Source: DSAR01 sp034437315
GTDB lineage: Bacteria > Chloroflexota > Anaerolineae > B4-G1
Direction: 5' to 3'
Assembly (NCBI GenBank): GCA_034437315.1
Contig: DAOTUC010000339.1
Span: 1-40,701, forward strand
Length of the DNA stretch: 40,701 nucleotides
A program made the position numbers and the translations under genes. Within the stretch, counting starts at the first letter, position 1. The number at the start of each line of letters is the position of its first letter. A model generated the notes under the pieces. The model saw nothing but the letters and a program-made list of their open reading frames with translations, had not been told where the DNA came from and did not search any database. Below, piece by piece: positions 35,404 to 40,701 of this stretch.

Positions 35404-35486
35404 AGCCTATTAAAAAATTCGTCCAGAGGCCCGTCCTCGGGCCGATTAGCCCCCCCCGAAACGGTGGTTAGAGCCATTTAAGACTC
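35404..35486. repeat. palindromic MITE-like repeat, copy 2
   Basis: This 83-bp copy is inverted relative to 30978-31062. The central 26 bases (35424-35449) match perfectly, and most differences are in the GC tract near 35450 and at the ends. Like copy 1 it folds as one long imperfect hairpin with a GGCCCG/CGGGCC core. It lies between the rplT terminator and the hydrolase gene. Confidence 0.8.
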
Positions 35487-35528
35487 TCTATTGCGATGGA
35501 GAGATGCGATGAAAGGAGAGATTGAAAG

Positions 35529-36239
35529 ATGAAGACGAATAATCGCCCGTTCATGGATTGGCTGGCCCGTTGGATGGAGGATCTGCCGGAGATGGCGCTG
35601 GATGAAGTGGTCGCCGACCCGAAGCGGGCGGCGATCTTGATGGTTGATCTGACCAGGGGCTTCTGTTGCGAGGGGCCGCTTGCCAGCCCGCGTGTGGCGG
35701 GCATCGTCCCCGCCGTCGTGCAACTCGCCCGCCAGGCTTACGATCTGGGGGTGCGCCACTTTCTGTTGCCCCAGGACGCGCACGACCCGCAAGCCATTGA
35801 GTTCTCGGCCTACCCGCCGCACGCCTTAGCCGATACAACGGAGAGTGAGACGGTGGACGAGTTGCAGGCATTGCCTTTCTCTGATCTATTTGTCGTCATG
35901 CCCAAGAACACCATCAGTTGCAACCTGGGCACCGACCTGGACCCCTGGCTGGACGACCATCCTCAGGTCAATACCTTTATCGTCACCGGCGATTGCACAG
36001 ATATCTGCGTCTATCAAGCGGCGATGTACTTGCGCATGCGGGCCAACCTGCTGGGCCGCCGCGACGACCGTGTCCTCGTTCCCGCCGACTGCGTGCAGAC
36101 CTACGACCTTTCCGTGGAGGCGGCGCAGGAAGCGGCGCAGGGAGCGGGCGTCCTGCCACACGACGGCGATCTGTTGCACGCCATCTTTTTGTATCATATG
36201 GCGCTGAACGGCGTTGAAGCGGCGGCGCGCTTGGTTTAG
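35529..36239 (+). CDS. isochorismatase-family cysteine hydrolase, nicotinamidase-like
   Basis: The 236-residue product has the family triad: Asp40 in MVDLTRGF, Lys126 in MPKNTIS and Cys160 in TDICVYQAA. Asp83, His85 and the YPPHAL segment (residues 95-100) recall the metal site of nicotinamidases, which convert nicotinamide to nicotinate in NAD salvage. The exact substrate is uncertain. An AAAGGAGAG SD lies 8 bases before the ATG. The stop is 17 bases before the histidine kinase, suggesting an operon of hydrolase, kinase and regulator. Confidence 0.85.
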   Translation: MKTNNRPFMDWLARWMEDLPEMALDEVVADPKRAAILMVDLTRGFCCEGPLASPRVAGIVPAVVQLARQAYDLGVRHFLLPQDAHDPQAIEFSAYPPHALADTTESETVDELQALPFSDLFVVMPKNTISCNLGTDLDPWLDDHPQVNTFIVTGDCTDICVYQAAMYLRMRANLLGRRDDRVLVPADCVQTYDLSVEAAQEAAQGAGVLPHDGDLLHAIFLYHMALNGVEAAARLV

Positions 36240-36256
36240 TCGCTTTTGGAGCGAGA

Positions 36257-38596
36257 ATGTTCAAGCCCACCACCATTCGCACGCGACTCCTCGCTGGATT
36301 CGTCCTCGTGGCCGTCCTGCCCGTGATAGCCGTCAGCATTGGATCGTTGACGGTCGCTTACTACACCGGGCGGCGACAGGTCGGCGGCCGCCTGGAGTCG
36401 GTGGCTGCACTCAAGCAGTCGGACATTAAACATTGGATTCACTCCTTGGAAGAGGATCTGGTCGTCGCCTCTAACACCGATTGCGCGTTCGAGCGCATCT
36501 CGGTCGTCCTCACATTTTCCCAGGAGCACAAACACTACGATTTCTACAATCGGGCGGTGCGTAAACGCCTTCAGGGCATCGTCGGGCAATCATCTAACCT
36601 GGAGGGTGTCTTCCTGGTCGATCTCGAAGGGAAGGTGGCGCTCTCCACAACGATGGATGAGGAGGGCTGGGATTTTGGCCATCAACCGTTCTTTCAGAGA
36701 GGCTTGGCGGCCCCCTATGTCCAGATTCCCTTTCCAGATCGGTTGACCTCGTTGTCAGACGAGGCTTGGTCGTCAGACGAGGCCTCTATTGGCCCCTCCC
36801 AGCGCTGCTGCGCCGAATCGGTCATCATCGCCATGCCGGTTCTGGGGCAGCAAGGGCGTCCTCTGGGCATCATCGCCGCACATGCGCCGCTGGAAGCCTT
36901 GAAAGATATTTTGGGCGAGCGCACCGGCCTCGGCGAGACGGGTAAGGCCTATCTGGTCAACGAAGCTGGCGTCATTTTGGCGAAGGGTAGATTTCCGCCG
37001 CCGACCGCCGATGGCTTTCCGGCCCACGCGCCGGGAATCGGTGAGACCTTGGGCAATCAGATGAGCGCGACTGGCCTATACAGAGATTATCGGGGCGTCG
37101 TGGTGCTGGGCGCCTATCGTCGCTTTCCAGAATGGGGCATCGTGCTTGTGACGGAACAAGACCTATCCGAGGGTTTATACGCTATACGAGACATTATCGC
37201 CATTAACCTGGCCGTCGGCGCCGGAGCCGTATGTCTCGCCTCCGCCCTGGCCCTGTTTGTGACCCGCACCATCGCCGCCCCCCTCGCCAATCTGGCGGAG
37301 ACGGCGACCGACATCGCGGATGGCAACCTCGACCGCCGGGCGAACACCGCCCGCCACGACGAGATCGGCATCCTGGCCCAGGCTTTCAACAGTATGACCG
37401 CCCAATTGCAGGACCTGATCAACAACTTGGAGGAGCGGGTGACGGAACGGACGCGGGCGCTCCGCAAGGCGAACGAAACCCTGGAACGACGCGCGGTCCA
37501 GTTGGAGACCAGCGCTCAGGTGAGTCGCGAGTTGACCTCCATTCTCGACATTGACGATTTGCTCACCCAGGTCGTGGAACTGATTCGGGACGCTTTCCAC
37601 TACTATCACGTCCACGTTTTCTTGCTGACAGAGGATGGCAGCCGCCTGACGCTGCGCGCCAGCACCAGCCAGACGGTTCCCGAGCATCACCACATCGGCG
37701 TCGATGAGAGCAGCATCAACAGCAAGGCGATCCGGAGTAGGCAAGCGATCCTCGTCAACAACGTGAAGGCCGACACCTGTTATCTGGCCGATCAGTATTT
37801 GCCCGATATCGAATCGGAGCTCGTCGCGCCGCTGCGTTTGGGCGACGCGCTCATCGGCACGCTCGACGTCCAGAGCGTCGAGGTTGACGCCTTCACCGAA
37901 CAGGATCTCCTGGTCATTCAGAGCCTGGGGGATCAGATAGCGGTGGCTATCGAAAACGCGCAGTTGTACGATCGCAGTCAGGAGTTGGCCGTCTTGGAGG
38001 AGCGAACCCGGCTGGCGCGCGAACTGCACGATTCGGTCACCCAGTCGATGTACAGCGTGGTGCTTCTGACCGAGGGGTGGCGTCGCTCAATCCGCAACGG
38101 GGGCGAGGCGCACATTGACGAATACCTGACGCGGATCGGCGAGATCAATCAACAGGGGCTCAAAGAGATGCGCCTCTTGATCCACGAGCTGCGCCCGCCC
38201 GTCTTGGAGGAGGAGGGATTGCTGGGGGCGCTCCATCAGCGCCTGGATGCGGTCGAGAAACGGGCCGGGATCAGCGCCCGTCTGCTGACCGACGAGATCG
38301 TTGAACTGCCGCACGCCATTGAGGAAGGACTTTATCGCATCGCGCAGGAAGCGTTGAACAACGCCCTGAAGCACGCCCAGGCGAACAACGTCGTGGTGCG
38401 GATCAGCACCAGGAACGAGCAGATCGTGTTGGAAGTGGAAGACGATGGTCAGGGTTTCGACGTCGGCGCGGTCGACGTCGATGGCGGGATGGGCCTGGCG
38501 AATATGCGTCATCGGGCGGGAGAGTTGGGCGGCTCAATTGAGATCCGTTCGCAGCCCGGCAGCGGCGCCCTGATTCGTGTGAGGATCGCGCGGTGA
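36257..38596 (+). CDS. membrane sensor histidine kinase, NarX/LiaS-type (HisKA_3)
   Basis: This is a membrane sensor of 779 residues. TM1 is at about residues 10-36, then an extracellular dCache-like region to about 310, TM2 at about 314-336, HAMP (334-388), a coiled segment, and a GAF domain (about 425-575). The HisKA_3 dimerisation domain has LARELHDSVTQS with phospho-acceptor His591, and the HATPase domain has NNALKHAQA and a DDGQGFD G1 box. It autophosphorylates and presumably passes the phosphate to the adjacent NarL-type regulator. A tandem 18-bp micro-repeat gives SDEA twice near residues 167-175. Confidence 0.92.
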   Translation: MFKPTTIRTRLLAGFVLVAVLPVIAVSIGSLTVAYYTGRRQVGGRLESVAALKQSDIKHWIHSLEEDLVVASNTDCAFERISVVLTFSQEHKHYDFYNRAVRKRLQGIVGQSSNLEGVFLVDLEGKVALSTTMDEEGWDFGHQPFFQRGLAAPYVQIPFPDRLTSLSDEAWSSDEASIGPSQRCCAESVIIAMPVLGQQGRPLGIIAAHAPLEALKDILGERTGLGETGKAYLVNEAGVILAKGRFPPPTADGFPAHAPGIGETLGNQMSATGLYRDYRGVVVLGAYRRFPEWGIVLVTEQDLSEGLYAIRDIIAINLAVGAGAVCLASALALFVTRTIAAPLANLAETATDIADGNLDRRANTARHDEIGILAQAFNSMTAQLQDLINNLEERVTERTRALRKANETLERRAVQLETSAQVSRELTSILDIDDLLTQVVELIRDAFHYYHVHVFLLTEDGSRLTLRASTSQTVPEHHHIGVDESSINSKAIRSRQAILVNNVKADTCYLADQYLPDIESELVAPLRLGDALIGTLDVQSVEVDAFTEQDLLVIQSLGDQIAVAIENAQLYDRSQELAVLEERTRLARELHDSVTQSMYSVVLLTEGWRRSIRNGGEAHIDEYLTRIGEINQQGLKEMRLLIHELRPPVLEEEGLLGALHQRLDAVEKRAGISARLLTDEIVELPHAIEEGLYRIAQEALNNALKHAQANNVVVRISTRNEQIVLEVEDDGQGFDVGAVDVDGGMGLANMRHRAGELGGSIEIRSQPGSGALIRVRIAR

Positions 38597-38626
38597 ACTT
38601 TTCTTGAGAGACTGGAGAAGAATTTG

Positions 38627-39292
38627 ATGGAGACGGTGCGCGTTCTAATAGTGGACGACCATGCCGTCGTTCGTGAGGGATTGCGAACGTTGATCGGCAG
38701 TGAGGATGGGCTCGTGCTCGTGGGCGAGGCCAGCGACGGTGTCGAGGCTGTTGTGAAAGCGCGTAGTCTGAACCCCGATGTAATCTTGATGGATCTGATT
38801 ATGCCTCGGAAAGGAGGGATAGACGCGATCCGCGAGATCAAGCAAGATATGCCGGAGGCGAAGATTCTAGTGCTCACCAGCTTCGCGGAAAAGCACCAAG
38901 TTTTCCCGGCCATCAAGGCCGGAGCGCTTGGCTATTTGCTCAAGGATACCTCGCCGGCTCAATTACTTCAGGCCATCTACGACGTTCACGCCGGCAAGGC
39001 GTCCCTTCAACCCTCCATCGCCCTCAAGGTCATTGGCGAAATTCAAGAGCCGCCGTCGGACGTTCGTTATCCGCGCGCCGCCTCTCCCGAGCATTCGCTC
39101 ACAGAACGGGAGGTGACGGTGCTCAAGCTGGTCGCTCGCGGACTGACCAACCAGGAGATCGCCGATGAACTGGTGATCAGCGATTGGACAGTGCGCAAGC
39201 ACGTCAGCAACATCCTCGAGAAGCTCCACGTCGCTAACCGCACGCAGGCCACCCTCTACGCGCTGCGGGAGGGTTTGGCCTCCCTTCAATAG
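38627..39292 (+). CDS. NarL/FixJ-family response regulator
   Basis: The 221-residue product has a receiver domain with Asp10-Asp11, phospho-acceptor Asp56 and Lys106, then a LuxR-type helix-turn-helix (LTEREVTVLKLVARGLTNQE, 20 residues; then ISDWTVRKHVSNI). ATG 38627 is preferred over the TTG one codon before. It starts 31 bases after the kinase gene and is its likely partner. Target genes are unknown. Confidence 0.93.
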   Translation: METVRVLIVDDHAVVREGLRTLIGSEDGLVLVGEASDGVEAVVKARSLNPDVILMDLIMPRKGGIDAIREIKQDMPEAKILVLTSFAEKHQVFPAIKAGALGYLLKDTSPAQLLQAIYDVHAGKASLQPSIALKVIGEIQEPPSDVRYPRAASPEHSLTEREVTVLKLVARGLTNQEIADELVISDWTVRKHVSNILEKLHVANRTQATLYALREGLASLQ

Positions 39293-39374
39293 GGCCGTCC
39301 CCTTTATACGTATTACACTTTTGTGGTATGACAAGATAGCACATTCTGGTTATCTAAAATACCTCTTTTGAGCG

Positions 39375-39403
39375 TTGCCTCCGAGCGTGAATTCCCCTAT
39401 TAT
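39375..39403 (+). promoter_or_regulatory. possible promoter of the MttB-like gene
   Basis: TTGCCT (39375-39380) and TATTAT (39398-39403) with a 17-base spacer lie in an AT-rich gap (39293-39496). A CCCTA/TAGGG hairpin overlaps the -10 region. No other feature was seen in this gap. Confidence 0.4.
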
Positions 39404-39496
39404 TATGATATTAGGGACTCTACTCCTGCCCGTTTTACATATCCTCTCCTCCTCATTTAAGTGGAAAACGCTAGCTAGATAGGTACATATCCCTCT

Positions 39497-40701
39497 ATGG
39501 AAAGTAACAGGCTACAACTTCTGCGTTTTTTGACCGATGATGACGCCGACCGCGCGCTGGCTGAGATTGAGGCCGTGGCTTATCGGCTGCTTGACGAGGT
39601 CGGCATCGCTCTGGACCACGAAGAGGCGCGGGAAATGCTGCATGGGTTAGGCTGCCGGATCGAGAACGGCCGCACCCACATTCCCGCCGACGTAGTGAGC
39701 CGCGCCCTTGACGATCTCACGTCCCATCGCGAGGTGTTCGACCGGGACGGCGAGCTCGCTTTTGCCTTCGGCGACGGCGCGATCCGTTTCCACAACGGCG
39801 GGGGCCCGCCATTCGCCTACGATCTGGAGAGCGAGCAGCGCCGCCCGGCCACGCTGCAAGACGTCGCCGATATGACGCGCCTGCTCGATGCCTTGCCCCA
39901 CGTGGACGTCATAGTCCCCCTGTTCGGCCCGCAGGATGTGCCCTCGGAATTATTGACCATCGCATCCACGGCGGCCGCATTGCGCAATACCCGCAAGCCG
40001 GTCTCCTCGGCGGCCGTCGATAAGCCTGAGCACGTGGCGTACGTCGTCCAGATGGCTGCCGCTTGTTGCGGCGGGATGGAGGCCTACTGGGAGCGCCCGA
40101 CAATGATGATCAGCGTCTCCCCCGTCAGTCCCTTGACCTTCAGCGCAGACATCGCCGCTTCCATCATCGCCGTCGTCGAATCCGGGAGCCCCTTTTACCC
40201 GCTTCCCGCGCCCTCGCTCGGCGCCACCGGCCCGATCACGATGGCGGGGGCGCTGGCCCAGCAGCACGCCGAAGCCCTGTCCAGCCTGGTGATCGCCGCC
40301 GCCGCGCGCCCCGGCGCGCCGGTGGGATACAGCTCGCGCATCAACCCCATCGACTTGCGCACGGCGGTCTCATCATGGGGCGGGCCGGAGGTAGGCATGA
40401 CCGGGGCCTACGCCGCCCAACTGGCCCACCGGCTGGGATTGGCGTGTGATTCCTACGGCTTTTCGACCAGTTCCAAACGGCTGGACGCCCAGTTCGCCTA
40501 CGAGCGTTTGACCAACGCCCTCGTCCCGGCCCTCGCCGGGGCCGACATCCTCTCCGGCGTGGGCGCGAGCGACAGCGGCATGGCGGGCGGTTTCGAGATC
40601 GCCGTCATCGACGACGAGATCATCGGGCTGATCAAACACGTGGCCCGGGGCTGCGTCGTGAACGAGGATACGCTGGCGTTTGACGTGATGCGAGAAGTCA
40701 T
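39497..40701 (+). CDS. MttB-family trimethylamine/betaine methyltransferase homologue (3' partial)
   Basis: The gene runs off the window; 401 codons are visible. The product belongs to the MttB superfamily, corrinoid-dependent methyltransferases that demethylate quaternary amines such as trimethylamine or glycine betaine. Seen features are HNGGGPPFAYD, the alternating barrel-type segments, SPVSPLTFSAD and GGFEIAVIDDEI. No in-frame TAG occurs in the visible part, so this is a non-pyrrolysine member, like glycine betaine-type MtgB or uncharacterised homologues. Start ATG 39497; no strong SD. No corrinoid protein gene is visible downstream. Confidence 0.85.
   Translation, partial: MESNRLQLLRFLTDDDADRALAEIEAVAYRLLDEVGIALDHEEAREMLHGLGCRIENGRTHIPADVVSRALDDLTSHREVFDRDGELAFAFGDGAIRFHNGGGPPFAYDLESEQRRPATLQDVADMTRLLDALPHVDVIVPLFGPQDVPSELLTIASTAAALRNTRKPVSSAAVDKPEHVAYVVQMAAACCGGMEAYWERPTMMISVSPVSPLTFSADIAASIIAVVESGSPFYPLPAPSLGATGPITMAGALAQQHAEALSSLVIAAAARPGAPVGYSSRINPIDLRTAVSSWGGPEVGMTGAYAAQLAHRLGLACDSYGFSTSSKRLDAQFAYERLTNALVPALAGADILSGVGASDSGMAGGFEIAVIDDEIIGLIKHVARGCVVNEDTLAFDVMREV

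Noticed and set aside
36754..36783. 18-bp tandem micro-repeat in the histidine kinase gene
   Set aside because: Two copies of GTCAGACGAGGC encode SDEA twice in a variable sensor region; a simple local duplication.

Overview
This window is the core translation gene cluster of a bacterium, followed by a short accessory stretch. The best guess for the host is a member of Chloroflexota, perhaps Anaerolineae-like. The reasons are family-level: zinc-type S14, L36, S4 and L24, a Gram-positive-style S12 insertion, an acidic linker in RpoA, a T-box on thrS, a YabN-type MazG, and a non-pyrrolysine MttB homologue. The phylum call is an inference (about 0.6) and was not tested against any database.

Layout. 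1-176 is a leader with a 16-bp inverted repeat. 177-4079 is rpoB with a large repeat-containing insertion and no rpoC after it. 4126-8979 is a separately promoted str operon: rpsL, rpsG, fusA, tuf, rpsJ. 9107-26316 is a continuous S10/spc/alpha run: rplC-D-W-B, rpsS, rplV, rpsC, rplP, rpmC, rpsQ, rplN-X-E, rpsN-H, rplF-R, rpsE, rpmD, rplO, secY, adk, map, rpmJ, rpsM-K-D, rpoA, rplQ, truA, rplM, rpsI. It ends at an intrinsic terminator (26346-26374). infA is missing from its usual place between map and rpmJ. Then come yabN/mazG and a convergent holB, a tRNA-Val(GAC), two tandem OmpR-type regulators, a T-box-controlled thrS with an MFS transporter, infC-rpmI-rplT, a nicotinamidase-like hydrolase with a NarL-type two-component pair, and an MttB-family methyltransferase cut by the window end.

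The most unusual feature is a family of five related intergenic RNA elements of 76-85 bp, upstream of fusA, rpmC, rplO, adk and truA. Each begins with a CCTAACC-like strand soon after the preceding stop codon, carries an internal hairpin whose stem changes with pairing kept in most copies, carries a CTGG/CCAG-like hairpin, and ends in GGTTAGG. That last strand pairs with the first and, in four of the five copies, is itself the best Shine-Dalgarno sequence of the next gene. This looks like an SD-sequestering translational control or coupling device used repeatedly inside one ribosomal-protein supercluster.

Other notable points: an EF-Tu with a non-canonical switch I; infC apparently starting at AUU; two divergent promoters (tRNA-Val and a nearly leaderless holB) sharing one palindromic -35 hexamer; a consensus promoter for the thrS T-box laid over the stop codon of the previous gene; and an inverted pair of about 85-bp palindromic MITE-like repeats bracketing thrS to rplT. 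Sigma70-type promoters recognised here mostly have a 16-bp spacer. GTG and TTG starts are common, and several start calls below rest on SD position and family alignment from memory.
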